In this document: piece after piece, positions 16,415 through 25,351 of the stretch
Position numbering within the stretch: the stretch's first letter is position 1
Layout: the number at the start of each line of letters is the position of its first letter
Origin: Vibrio quintilis
GTDB lineage: Bacteria; Pseudomonadota; Gammaproteobacteria; Enterobacterales; Vibrionaceae
Reading direction: 5' to 3'
DNA: 64,000 nt
Assembly: GCF_024529975.1 (NCBI RefSeq)
Contig: NZ_AP024898.1
Span: forward strand, 558,001 to 622,000
The notes under the pieces: model-generated
Database searches by the model: none
Told to the model about the DNA's origin: nothing
Seen by the model: only the letters and a program-made list of their open reading frames with translations
Made by a program: the position numbers and the translations under genes

Positions 16415-16897
16415 ATGAACTCAGAAATGAATTTACGCTGCACCGTTTTTGAATATCAATGCCAACACTGTGGAAAACGATTCAAAGCCCCTGTATATAC
16501 AGGGAGTGGCTATGGGCAGTTTTTAATGAGAAATTATGTGTCAGGCCATCATGTCTGGCTGGATGTTTTCTCCGATGATGTCATCAACGAGATGGATCAG
16601 CTTATTTCTGCTCATCCTGCGGTGTCTTCTCTCGGTGAAAACGCTCAGTCAGATATCTTCCAGAAAATAGTAGGGTATCTTTATGATCCGGATTCTGAAG
16701 GGAATTATTACGGGATAGGTATTGACCCTCAATGTCCTTTTTGTAACGCGCATCAGGCAAAATCTTTTAGGGAGGTTTTTCCTAATGAATACATGGAGTT
16801 ATCGGTGGTCAGAATTACAGCAAGGCAATGGAAACAAATGTCTCAGGATGAAAAAATTGAGAAAATTAATCAGCTGATACAGGGTATAATTATGTAG
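16415..16897 (+). CDS. Zinc-ribbon-like hypothetical protein, possible orphan immunity gene
   Basis: 160 residues. Two paired-cysteine knuckles, CQHCGKRF near the N-terminus and CPFC near residue 108, could bind one zinc ion. The rest is mixed alpha/beta. It starts 2 bp after the stop of the degraded gene before it and lies downstream of a toxin module, so an orphan immunity role is plausible but not shown. No family name is recognised. Confidence 0.5.
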   Translation: MNSEMNLRCTVFEYQCQHCGKRFKAPVYTGSGYGQFLMRNYVSGHHVWLDVFSDDVINEMDQLISAHPAVSSLGENAQSDIFQKIVGYLYDPDSEGNYYGIGIDPQCPFCNAHQAKSFREVFPNEYMELSVVRITARQWKQMSQDEKIEKINQLIQGIIM

Positions 16898-16907
16898 ATA
16901 TTATCTT

Positions 16908-16964
16908 GAGACTGTCACATAAGCTATACATCTGACAGATTTAAATATGCTTAGATAAGCGATT
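16908..16964 (+). repeat. Post-immunity repeat R2, copy 1
   Basis: GAGACTGTCACAT followed by a CTGACAGATTTAAAT-type block. Similar sequences occur at 20267-20320 and 23015-23060, each time shortly after an immunity gene. The shared pattern is about 45-60 bp, partly self-complementary (GGCTGT...ACAGCC in the third copy). It may be an IS terminus or a conserved module border; which one cannot be settled from the window. Confidence 0.5.
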
Positions 16965-16974
16965 ACCCAATGAA

Positions 16975-17258
16975 TGAGACTGTTCATAATTCTGAATCAG
17001 CCTGGCTGGCATAAATCTTCCCCTGACAAAATCGCTCCACAGCCCCCTTTAACTTCACCACTTTCCCCGCCAGATAATCCAGCTCCTCAATGGTGATTTC
17101 AAAATGCTCTGAATACCGGGCTTCAATATAAGCCCGTTGCAGGCGGCGGAAGCTGCGGCGATGAAATTTATTATCCAGCGGGAAGATCGTTTTAAATTCA
17201 GGATCAATCTGGGCGCAGAGCTTGCTCAGTTTTTCGATATTATGTGACTTGGGTAGGT
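16975..17258 (-). pseudogene. MNT-HEPN gene fragment 4
   Basis: Begins with GAGACTGTTCATAATTCTG and reads, on the minus strand, the last ~90 codons of the MNT-HEPN gene, ending in ASQADSEL and a stop. The upstream side is cut at about 17258, where the M4 toxin fragment begins. The joint lies in GTGACTTGGGTA. Confidence 0.8.
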
Positions 17259-17741
17259 ATTCCAACACATAATACCCGTCCTTTGTATAATCAACTGGAA
17301 AATGAAATCTATCCTGATGTCTCATGTGGCCCTACCAGTTGTGCTATGATATTGGAAAGTAAAGGTATTGAAGGTTTTACCCCGGATAAAATCAGCCAGC
17401 TACTCTTAGATAAGTATCAGTCAACGGGAACGACTACAAGTGATTTAAAATATGCGATGACAGAAATCGGATTGACGACAAGAGTTTTTCAAAATAGTAG
17501 TACAAATACCTTGTTACGTTTACAAAGGTTGGTTGATAAGGATAACCCTGCCATAGTACAACTAAATATGGGAAATAATTATCATTTTGTTGTGTTAGAT
17601 GAAATTGTTGCTATGCCAAATAAGGAACTTTTATTTAAGATCAGAGACCCGGCTAAAGGTGTTCATTATGGTTTAAAACAGTCAGATTTTGAATCATTAT
17701 GGCAACATGGGGATCTTTTAGTTACGAAACCAAGGAATTAA
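17259..17741 (+). pseudogene. CdiA C-terminal toxin fragment, C39/papain-like cysteine protease (module M4)
   Basis: The frame is open from 17244 and encodes about 160 residues of a toxin tip without any scaffold. The core matches C39-like peptidases: SCGPTSCAMIL with Cys at 17325-17327, YHFVVLDE with His at 17583-17585, and RDPAKG with Asp at 17646-17648. That is a Cys-His-Asp triad in the correct order and spacing. C39 peptidases cut leader peptides at double-glycine sites; as a toxin tip the target is unknown. The 5' side is fused to antisense MNT-HEPN debris, so the fragment is probably not expressed. Confidence 0.7.
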
Positions 17742-17742
17742 T

Positions 17743-18474
17743 ATGAATCTGTCAGAATTATTTTCATTTACCAATAAAATGGCTGATGTTGTACGTATCG
17801 AGTGTTTCTATGTTGCGAATTCAAAAGAAGCATATCTGGTTGATAATCTAGAAAATATTAATTTTATGCTTGATGTGTCTGGCACGAACATAAAGTCTTC
17901 GTTAGAAGGCTATATTTCTACATATGGTGGTGGAGAAGGACGCTGGTACAATATGGTTCCGTGTCAATGTATTGCTGAAATTGTATATAAAAAAGAAAGT
18001 CATAAGCCTATTATAAAAAATGTTGTCCGCTTTTCTATGCAACAAGATAATGTTTGGTACACCACAATTCCTCACAATGATTTATCTGAGATCGATACAA
18101 ACATTGAAGAGATAGTCAGGAATTTTGAGTCTTACCGCAATAAAACAATTGAAATATCCGGGCACCTTTTACTTAAAGGAAGTGACGCAACGATAAGCTC
18201 CTCTAATCAATATCAGGATCCACAAAATTATACGCTCAAACTAATAAATCCTTATTGTGAAGAGATTATTGAGTCTCACTTTACACCTGATGATTTATCA
18301 CCTGACTATGAAGAAATGGTGAAATTAACCGGACGTGTGGATTATTCATCTGATGGTTCTTTATGTGTGACAGCAGTTGATGAATGGAATGTAATTTATT
18401 CTTCAGCGACTATTCATTTTACCGGCTTAGGCCGGTGTCGATATCTTGAGGAAAAAAAGGGCTTTGTTTCCTAA
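17743..18474 (+). CDS. Putative immunity protein for the M4 protease toxin
   Basis: 243 residues, starting 1 bp after the toxin stop. It is larger than most immunity proteins, AT-rich, and mixed alpha/beta with no membrane segment. The end lies about 90 bp before a strong terminator hairpin. The role is inferred from position; no family name is recognised. Confidence 0.55.
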   Translation: MNLSELFSFTNKMADVVRIECFYVANSKEAYLVDNLENINFMLDVSGTNIKSSLEGYISTYGGGEGRWYNMVPCQCIAEIVYKKESHKPIIKNVVRFSMQQDNVWYTTIPHNDLSEIDTNIEEIVRNFESYRNKTIEISGHLLLKGSDATISSSNQYQDPQNYTLKLINPYCEEIIESHFTPDDLSPDYEEMVKLTGRVDYSSDGSLCVTAVDEWNVIYSSATIHFTGLGRCRYLEEKKGFVS

Positions 18475-18566
18475 ATTTGATTTAATTGAATTAGTTTTAA
18501 CTCGATGTTCAGTGTGTATGCTCCTAAATTGATTCAGTCTTCAGACATTCAATCGTATGTTAACCG

Positions 18567-18592
18567 AAATCACCATCAGTCGATGGTGATTT
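18567..18592 (+). terminator. Rho-independent terminator after M4 immunity gene
   Basis: A perfect 11-bp stem (AAATCACCATC / GATGGTGATTT) with loop AGTC, followed by a T run. A similar hairpin (CACCATC AATT GATGGTG) follows the M6 immunity gene at 23120-23137, so the terminator travels with the modules. Confidence 0.8.
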
Positions 18593-18689
18593 TTTGCCTT
18601 TAAGCTATCAACTACTCAGGGCGAGAGCATTTAAAGGAGATGAATTATACTAGTGTGATTACCGAGGGAGACTGACGGACTAATTACCG

Positions 18690-18873
18690 AGGGACTTTGT
18701 CACTCCAGCATAAAGACAAACAGATTTTAGAAAACCGCAAACAAGTCTTAATGTTATACCGGCAGGCCAATCTAGTACGTTGGTCAGGACATATCAGGAA
18801 CTGTGAACCTGTTGGTAAAGTGGAATTGAATCCGGATAAGAGGCCGGAAACAGATGAAAAAGAAGTAGCTTAA
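18690..18873 (+). pseudogene. IS3-family transposase, C-terminal remnant
   Basis: The frame ending at TAA 18871-18873 reads HKDKQILENRKQVLMLYRQA, then RWSGHIRNCEPVGKVELNP. This is the usual end of IS3 orfB proteins (FVTP..H...R..LY..A....RWSG..RNW.P). A frameshift lies near 18705 (GACTTTGTCACTCCAGCAT). With the orfA fragment at 3854-4365 this shows that IS3 copies were scattered through the array. Confidence 0.6.
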
Positions 18874-18951
18874 ATATTAAGCAAATGATGACAACTATCT
18901 TGAAAAACACCGTTATTGACGGTGGAAATATTACATTGAAGAGGTTTTAAA

Positions 18952-19347
18952 ATGTCAATGAGTTTAAATTTGGAAATCGCTTCAGGCGTAACTGTGGGGT
19001 TACTAAGAGATTCTTTGGTAGCTACTAACTATGATGAACTAATTGAAAATACAGATGGTTTTATAGCACACTTACCAGATACTAACGTGAGAGTTCACGC
19101 GACTACAAAGTTAGATAATACAGCTATACTGGCTGAAGGATTAGATAATTTAAGCTGGGAAGTTGGGCTAAGAGCTTTTTTTTATGTAGACCTAAGTAAA
19201 GAAAATGCATTGGATGATATTAAAAAAATAGTGACACAAATTGCAGATAAAACAACTTTTGATTTTGTTTTATCTTTGCATTATGAATCTATCTATGCTG
19301 TGAAAAAATCAGGATATCTTTGGTTAAAAGAAAATTTTTGTACTTAA
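18952..19347 (+). CDS. Orphan immunity-like hypothetical protein
   Basis: 131 residues preceded by GAAGAGG at a good distance from ATG 18952. It is AT-rich and soluble, with alternating strands and helices. No toxin gene precedes it; the upstream 450 bp hold a terminator and IS3 debris. Orphan immunity genes that protect against neighbours' toxins are common in cdi loci, but here this is inference. Confidence 0.5.
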   Translation: MSMSLNLEIASGVTVGLLRDSLVATNYDELIENTDGFIAHLPDTNVRVHATTKLDNTAILAEGLDNLSWEVGLRAFFYVDLSKENALDDIKKIVTQIADKTTFDFVLSLHYESIYAVKKSGYLWLKENFCT

Positions 19348-19419
19348 CTAATTATAATTATTTATAAATTTCATTTCTTCTGAAATAGCTGAGTTGTTCC
19401 AGAGTTTATTTTTTTGTGA

Positions 19420-19830
19420 ATGGGGTATGGCATTGATGTTGGAGATATAGATTGTTCGCAAATTTCTAAAAATTATTATGAAATTGCAGAAAAACAAGGA
19501 AAAATAATTGTATTCAGAGATGCCAATGCTCCATGGCTTTCAGGACCAGAAAAGCACTTGAGAGGCAAGTTTAATACTCCATTCAAAGATTTTTCTGAGT
19601 TTTATTACCCACAATCGGTCAAAGGTGGAGAAACTAGAGAGACGCGTGAATCATATCATGCTTTATATACAGATGGCCGATATTTTTATGATGGTGGGTT
19701 ACATAATGATGGAATCCCTATAGGGGATTATATGAAATTGATTAAATTCATGAATGAAATAACACCTGCTTATAGAGTATATAATCCTGAGACAGGAGAA
19801 TTAATGAAAGGTAAAATTTATGGAAAGTAA
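19420..19830 (+). CDS. Orphan CdiA C-terminal toxin with minimal scaffold (module M5)
   Basis: 136 residues. The first ten (GYGIDVGDI) match the class A swap motif GHGIDVGDIGK, and the DNA over about 25 bp is close to the other copies, so this toxin tip has lost all of its scaffold. The toxin itself (IIVFRDANAPWLSGPEKHL, PFKDFSEFYYPQ, YHALYTDGRYFYDGG) is not recognised. The start at ATG 19420 may be accidental, as no clear ribosome-binding site is seen. It overlaps its immunity gene by 11 bp. Confidence 0.6.
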   Translation: MGYGIDVGDIDCSQISKNYYEIAEKQGKIIVFRDANAPWLSGPEKHLRGKFNTPFKDFSEFYYPQSVKGGETRETRESYHALYTDGRYFYDGGLHNDGIPIGDYMKLIKFMNEITPAYRVYNPETGELMKGKIYGK

Positions 19831-20254
19831 ATATTCTGATTTCAGAGAAGCAGCAGAAAAAGTCGGTGCAGCATTTTCTGTAATATATGTTCTTTATTCA
19901 AAAAAACTGATTACCTGGTCTTCATCATCTCCGTCAATAACGCCCCGTGGGTATAATGAGCATCATGTACCCATTGTAAAGTGGCAATATAACAAGACAT
20001 GTCTTGATATGGGAAGCGAAGTTAAAGCTCTCATAGAAAAGCGATTTGATTCAATAATTGATTGGAACGTTGAAGCTTTGCAGTTCAATAATAGATGGCT
20101 ATTAGTTCCACAGAGAGTTCAAGATGTGAGGGAGCAAGACGAGATAGATTTGGTAGAGGCTACATCTATCATAACTATGAATGATCCTGATTTTGCTATC
20201 AAAGCTAACCGTGAACTAATTAATCTTGCGGAGTTTTTAAATTTGAAGCTTTAG
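19820..20254 (+). CDS. Putative immunity protein for the M5 toxin
   Basis: 144 residues, overlapping the toxin end by 11 bp, which implies translational coupling. Soluble, mixed alpha/beta, no recognised family. The R2-type repeat (GAGACTGTTACAT) starts 13 bp after its stop. Confidence 0.6.
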   Translation: MESKYSDFREAAEKVGAAFSVIYVLYSKKLITWSSSSPSITPRGYNEHHVPIVKWQYNKTCLDMGSEVKALIEKRFDSIIDWNVEALQFNNRWLLVPQRVQDVREQDEIDLVEATSIITMNDPDFAIKANRELINLAEFLNLKL

Positions 20255-20266
20255 TGTGAGTCTGAT

Positions 20267-20556
20267 GAGACTGTTACATGTTTTGTATAACTGGCTGATT
20301 TAAATTGAATTAGTCACGAATTAAACTGGTATCTTCTTGAAAAATGAGAGTTATCCGTTTTTATAAAGGTACTGAATCTTTAATCAAAACAAAAGAGGTA
20401 ACTCTCATGCTTCAGCAATTACCGGAAATCGCACAGTTTATGGCGGTTCATCCTGTGTTCTTCTCTCAGGCGGTAGCGAATGCTTGTACTGAGACACTGG
20501 TCGAGGGTAAGCGTGATACTGGTGAAATTTTGGTTCTGCATATGATGGGTACCTGA
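20267..20556 (+). repeat. R2 repeat copy 2 followed by a fragment of an unidentified gene
   Basis: The R2-type sequence (20267-20320) is followed by a short frame starting at ATG 20407, MLQQLPEIAQFMAVHPVFFS and onward to HMMG, cut at about 20556 by the M6 CdiA fragment. AGAGGTAACTC upstream could be a ribosome-binding site. The fragment may be the N-terminus of a transposase linked to the R2 terminus, but the family is not recognised. Confidence 0.35.
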
Positions 20557-22564
20557 TCCAGCTTATCAGGATCTGGTGAGCCGGTTGCAAAGTAAAGATG
20601 ACACTGTGTCCGGCAACGCGCGTAAAGAGCTTTTCCAGATTGCGTTGGAACGGTTCGGGCTGACCCGGCAGGATCTGCACTTCTACGACAGTACACAAAC
20701 GACCTCGACAGTACTGAAGGACAGCATCCTTGGTGATGTGAAGGCAGCCACTGTCACGGATGAAAACAGTGCGCTTCAGGGCACCTCGTTTATCGATACA
20801 GCCGGGGATGATGAAGTAACCCGTGATGATGTCAATCAAAGCATGGGACAGGAGCTCGCGCGACAGGAAGAATTACAGGGTCAGGATGATTTCCACCTGT
20901 TTGATCGTAGCGAAGGAGAAGCGGATGCGGTGGCAGAAGCGATGGCAGCGCAGTTTGCCCATCGTCTGGAACATGTGACCGGTGCGGATCAGGATTATGG
21001 CTCAGGCAACAACTACGGTCAGGCGTTGCGGGAGAATACAACCCTGGTGAGTGCGGGAACACAGGTTGCCAATCAGGTGGGGAATGCCACGGTTGAATAC
21101 CGGCAGCTTTATGTTCAGGAAGCCCGGGTCATTTTGCAAAATGCCGCCACTTATGCAGAAACGCATGGGATAAGTGAGACAGAGGCGAAGAAAGCACTCT
21201 TTCAGCAGGCATTACTTCAGGTAGATCAAACCTGGGCGTCACAGTCACATATTCAGGAAAATCCGGAGGCCAGAGAAGCGCTGTCAGCAATTGCAGCGCA
21301 GCAGGATGGCGATGTTCATGAATCTGCTATAGGGCAAAGCTTCTGGGGGCTATTGGGTGCAACATCCAGTCCTTACTTCCAGGCTGCGAATCAGGCGATT
21401 TATGAAGACAGCGGCATCAATGCCCGTGAAAATGCTCAGATTGAAGGGGGCGCTGCAGGTGAAGCTAATCCGATCCGTCAGTATGCCACAGCAAATGGTG
21501 AAGCACCGGTTGATGTGACATTGGGTGAAGCCGCAGATTCAGCTTATGATCAGGTCACAGGGACAGCAAAGGCAATTTATGAGGCAGTGAGCGAAGATCC
21601 GGCTGGTGTTGCAGAGCAACTGGCTGGTGCAGTTGTGGATAAAACAAAAGAAGTACTGGCTGACCCCGGTGTGCTGCTGCCGGAGGAGAATAAAGGAAGC
21701 GCCGGTGACAGACAGCTGGCCGCAGAACTTCAGGGAGAAGAGGAAAAAGCCCAACAGGAAGCGGGTAGCCAGTTCATCGAAGATGCAGTCAGCCTGATAG
21801 GCAGCCCGGTCGCAGCGAAGGGAGAAAAACTGGCGGGCGAGCTGGCGATAAAAGGTTTGGCTTAAGCGGCAGAAGAAGTCGTTCAGGCAGCCGGTAAAGG
21901 TGCAGTTGAACTGGTTGAGTCGCAGGCAGGTAAGCAACTGGGACATGGCATTGATGTCGGAGATTTTGGTAAGCTTGCAGATGATGCAGTCGGGGATGCT
22001 GATTTTGCAGATGTTGGTGTTGGGTCGGTGCTGGCTGATGCGATTAGTGATAACTCGGCATATTTAGATAATTTTGTTGAAGTCAATGATGATAAATTTA
22101 TGTATTTATTTGGAAAGGTGACAGAAGGTCGCCAGCATAATATTGATCGTTCTGGAGGCTTAGCACTTGATTTTAAACGATTAGGGTTAAGAGATGATGA
22201 AGATGGTCGAGAGATATTACGCCATCATTTTAATAGTGTAGGTTCTCGAACTGATAATATTATTCGATCTTTTGATTCCGACTATGGGACTCAAGATGTT
22301 CATGAATCTTTACTATTTGGTCCGTCGGGCAAAGCTGCTCGTTTAGAAAGTACTTTTATTGTTGGACAAGATGGTAGTAAGCGTTTCACTTCAGCGATTT
22401 TAAAAGGAGGACCTGATAATCAGGGTTATCAAGCTGTTTTATCCCGGCCTATCATTCGTGGAGATTGGCAAAAAGTAGGTGATCCTATACCTGATTATCC
22501 TCTTTGGTTAAAATCAGGTCAGGACTGGTTTGATAAAGATAATGGTATTAACAATGATAAGTAA
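20557..22564 (+). pseudogene. CdiA-type fragment with nonsense mutation between scaffold and toxin (module M6, class A scaffold)
   Basis: It starts inside the class A pre-toxin region at TGATCCAGCTTATCAGG (equal to 1134 in M1) and is almost identical to M1 until 21862. There a GAA codon has become TAA (21863-21865), ending the first frame. The same frame continues with AAEEVVQAAGKGAVELV, the swap motif GHGIDVGDFGKLADDA and a new toxin tip to 22564. That tip has FGKVTEGRQHNIDRSGG, REILRHHFNSV and VHESLLFGPSGKAARLEST, a pattern found at the ends of other hemagglutinin-type toxins but without a name I can give. ATG 22028 could allow the tip to be made alone. Confidence 0.75.
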
Positions 22565-22907
22565 CAATCTACGAGATATAACTGTAACAGAAGATGAGCT
22601 TTTGATATTTTTTGAGTCAGAACCAGAAAGGGCTAATTATGATCCTGTTTGGTTATTTGATGATTCGGTATATAGGTATGAATTCAATAATATAAAGCTG
22701 TCATTCTCTATCATACCAAATGTGGGGGATATCCGTTTGATATTATTCCATCATGAAAATATGATTTATGAATTTAATGCTATGAGTGTTAAAGATGTCA
22801 AATGCTTTAGTGATATGTTGACTATTTATATCAATCACAATGAGTTTATCGATGTTATATTACAACCAAGTATTCGTGTGAAACATCGTTATAAAGGAAC
22901 GAATTAA
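22554..22907 (+). CDS. Putative immunity protein for the M6 toxin
   Basis: About 117 residues from ATG 22554, overlapping the end of the toxin by 11 bp; ATG 22530 is a longer alternative. Acidic, mostly beta, no membrane segment. The role is assigned by position and overlap. Confidence 0.6.
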   Translation: MISNNLRDITVTEDELLIFFESEPERANYDPVWLFDDSVYRYEFNNIKLSFSIIPNVGDIRLILFHHENMIYEFNAMSVKDVKCFSDMLTIYINHNEFIDVILQPSIRVKHRYKGTN

Positions 22908-23014
22908 TAAAGTATGGAGATGATTCTCTGAGGTACTGTGGCAATCATACTTTTTAAGCGCATCACATATTAGAGCCTAAGCTATATTATCAAGTTGCGG
23001 TTTACCATCTGTAT

Positions 23015-23060
23015 TTAGGCTGTCACATATTTTGTGTAACAGCCTGACTTAAATGTACTC
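23015..23060 (+). repeat. Post-immunity repeat R2, copy 3
   Basis: GGCTGTCACATATTTTGTG followed by TAACAGCC and a CTGACTTAAAT block. GGCTGT and ACAGCC are complementary and could form a hairpin. Compare 16908 and 20267. Confidence 0.5.
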
Positions 23061-23119
23061 AGCTAAGCAGTCTTCAAGCTGGTTTATTACGTAAATTCCT
23101 ATTTCAGTTCTCCAGAGAA

Positions 23120-23137
23120 CACCATCAATTGATGGTG
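23120..23137 (+). terminator. Terminator-like hairpin after the M6 module
   Basis: CACCATC / GATGGTG stem with loop AATT, followed by ATTTTAT. It is closely similar to the hairpin at 18567. Confidence 0.6.
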
Positions 23138-23152
23138 ATTTTATCTTTTAGA

Positions 23153-23267
23153 GGACAGTGGGTACAAATTTTTGATGATCAAATATCACGCAGATATCCT
23201 GAATTTATGCATATACAATCTGAAATGAAAATATTTCATCCGGAGACAAAATAACCATGAAAATATT
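23153..23267 (+). pseudogene. Scrap of a toxin end plus immunity start, cut by the IS4 element
   Basis: 33 codons to TAA 23252 read GQWVQIFDDQISRRYPEF, then HIQSEMKIFHPETK. This aligns with the last residues of the M2 toxin (GQWVQMSDKMM..., HIKPEMKTFTPENN). ATG 23257 follows 2 bp later, as in M2, and its fourth codon is cut by the IS4 terminus at 23268. This is the remains of a second, diverged allele of the M2 toxin-immunity pair. Confidence 0.75.
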
Positions 23268-24669
23268 CATAGACTGGACCTTAAGAATTAAGTTTTTTAA
23301 AAATGCCATCTAAGGTCCTGTCTTGCCTCGATTTTTTCTGGGGTGATTTCACGGCATTTTTCGATATATATTTGACTGCCCATTCCAGACAAGCCATGAT
23401 TTCCGACCATGCCTGATGTGAATAAGCCGTCAGCAACGGCAGCAACCACACGTCCATATTTTTGGCCGCTTTACTAACCGATATATGGCCCGATATCTTT
23501 AAAGTAATAAAACGCCGGATAATTAAAGCCAGCAAGCTCGCTCAGACTACACCTTCGACTATCGCTTTTTGCCGGGTCGCAAAACGGCGCCAGTTTGTGT
23601 CGGACTTTAATTCCTTAAACAGCAATTCAACCTGCCAGCGACACCGGTAAACCGACATGATATCGTCAGCACTATACTTATCAGCCGGTAAATTCGTCAC
23701 CCACAGACAAAAACGTTTTTCTTCTTTAAACCAACGCCTGACCACCCGAAAGACCTGCGTTCCCCGGCGCACTTTTAAATCCAGCACTTCCGCCCGGCTG
23801 GTTCTGCGGTTGACCTCTTTGAGCTTTTTCCCGGCCAGTTTGGGAAGCAAATGACCTTTGCCATTTGTCGCTTCAATTATCGTTGGGTTCAGCGACTGAA
23901 GTCCCCGGACTATCCAGGCGCCACCCTGTCGCTCAACCGCATCAAAATAAGAAAAATCAACATAGCCGGCATCAGCCAGTAACAGTTTATTTTTCAACGA
24001 GTCAGGCTTGGGCAGGTAAGTCCGCTCGGAAGCCGTATCAGCGGTGATTGTCATCGCTTTGGGAGACAACGTTTTCAGCGACATGGTCAGATGACATTCA
24101 ATGGCCGCCGGTGTTCGTTGAAAACGGCTTGGAAAAATTTCGGCTAATTCATCGTGAACCCGGAATGAACTGCCATCTTGTAACAGGACATCATCAAAGC
24201 AGGCGAGTTTATCAGGTAAATTCCGGGGATCCTGCCCAGCAAAGCGGAGGATAGCCACCTGAACCAGTTTCTGCATGAGTTCAGCAAATTCAGGTTTACG
24301 CAGTTGATTATGAAAAGGTTTATAAGCGACATTGTCTTTCTCACTCAGGCACATGCCGTTAAATTGTCGGTGCAGATCAGCAATCGCATGGCAGTTCCCC
24401 TTACTGAGCGCAGAAATCAGGCTTAAAACCAAAGCGACAGGTTGAATGGCTCGTTCGCGCCGAGTAAATCCGACCTGCTTTGCTGTTCTCAGGATAAAAT
24501 CAGGGCTAAAGATTTGCGAGAGTTGCTGTTTTAGTGTGATAATCGTCATTGGCTTCACGGCTTGGTTATGTTTTTGTTTGGCGACGATTATCAGATCATA
24601 AGTGAAGCCTTTTTTCTACCTGAAATTTCTATATAAAATAAAAAGTTAGTTCTTAAGATCCTGTCTATG
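23268..24669 (-). mobile_element. IS4-family insertion sequence
   Basis: About 1.4 kb bounded by inverted repeats: CATAGACTGGACCTTAAGAA on the left, and CATAGACAGGATCTTAAGAA read inward from the right end on the minus strand. There is one transposase gene on the minus strand. No target duplication is visible: the left flank is an immunity gene start, the right flank is the end of nfi. An IS-mediated deletion after insertion would explain this. Confidence 0.8.
23281..24558 (-). pseudogene. IS4-family transposase with internal TGA
   Basis: The frame 24558-23281 is interrupted by a TGA at 23542-23544 within VEGVV(stop)ASLLALIIRRF, where a Trp (TGG) would fit. The first part (338 residues) contains the DDE domain with LACFDDVLLQDGS, LLADAGYVD and the IS4 signature YRCRWQVELLFKELK (Y-x2-R-x3-E-x6-K). 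The last 84 residues lie after the stop. It is probably inactive unless the stop is read through. Confidence 0.85.
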
Positions 24670-25350
24670 AGGTTTTTGTAGGTTCTTTATTGCTGAATTA
24701 ACCAGCTGATCAGCCTGCCGTGTTGTCTCTGGTAATCTGTACTTGGGAGCTAGCTTCAATATCCACTCACACGCAGTTTTCAAGCAAATCCGATGGCCTA
24801 CAGAAACATAGATCGGATTAATTCCGGTTTGTGTGCGGAGCGCTGCACCAATGGTTTCGTCATGCTCGATAAGTGGTGTTTTTGAACCTCTTGTGAGATC
24901 CAATTCTTGATATGAACCGATTAACTTGGTTTTTCCGCAACCTATGGTGGGCACATCAAAGAGAACACCCAAATGGCAAGCCAGACCAAAACGACGTGGA
25001 TGCGCATACCCCTGACCATCGCACACAATCAGATCTGGCGTATGTTGAAGTTTTGCAAACGATTTGATTAACGGCGGTAATTCGCGAAAAGAAAAGAGAC
25101 CTGGAATATACGGAAATTGCTCTTGATCCTGAATCACCACTTTTTCAAGTACATTGAGCGTATCTGCCTCAAGAACAACCACAGCAGCAATGAGTTGCTT
25201 CCCTTCTTTAGCGTAAGCGACATCTACACCTGCGACCGTGTTGATTTGGGAGAATATATCTTCCTTCAAAACTTGCGAGGCGAGTTCTGTTTGTAGGCTC
25301 AGTGCCTGAGATTCGGTCAGATCCCACTTGTGATTGACTACAGGTTCCAT
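24646..25350 (-). CDS. nfi: Endonuclease V (deoxyinosine 3' endonuclease)
   Basis: About 234 residues from ATG 25350, right after the stop of the MNT-HEPN gene; an in-frame longer start at 25392 would overlap that gene. Endonuclease V cuts the second phosphodiester 3' of deoxyinosine in deaminated DNA. Typical motifs are visible: AGVDVAYA (catalytic Asp), YIPGLFSFRELP, DLIVCDGQGYAHPRRFGLA, GCGKTKL and PIYVSVGHRICL. The last residues (about HRQDLKN and the stop) are encoded by the IS4 terminus, so the natural C-terminus is lost by a few residues. The catalytic core is complete. Confidence 0.92.
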   Translation of the reverse strand: MEPVVNHKWDLTESQALSLQTELASQVLKEDIFSQINTVAGVDVAYAKEGKQLIAAVVVLEADTLNVLEKVVIQDQEQFPYIPGLFSFRELPPLIKSFAKLQHTPDLIVCDGQGYAHPRRFGLACHLGVLFDVPTIGCGKTKLIGSYQELDLTRGSKTPLIEHDETIGAALRTQTGINPIYVSVGHRICLKTACEWILKLAPKYRLPETTRQADQLVNSAIKNLQKPHRQDLKN

Positions 25351-25351
25351 T

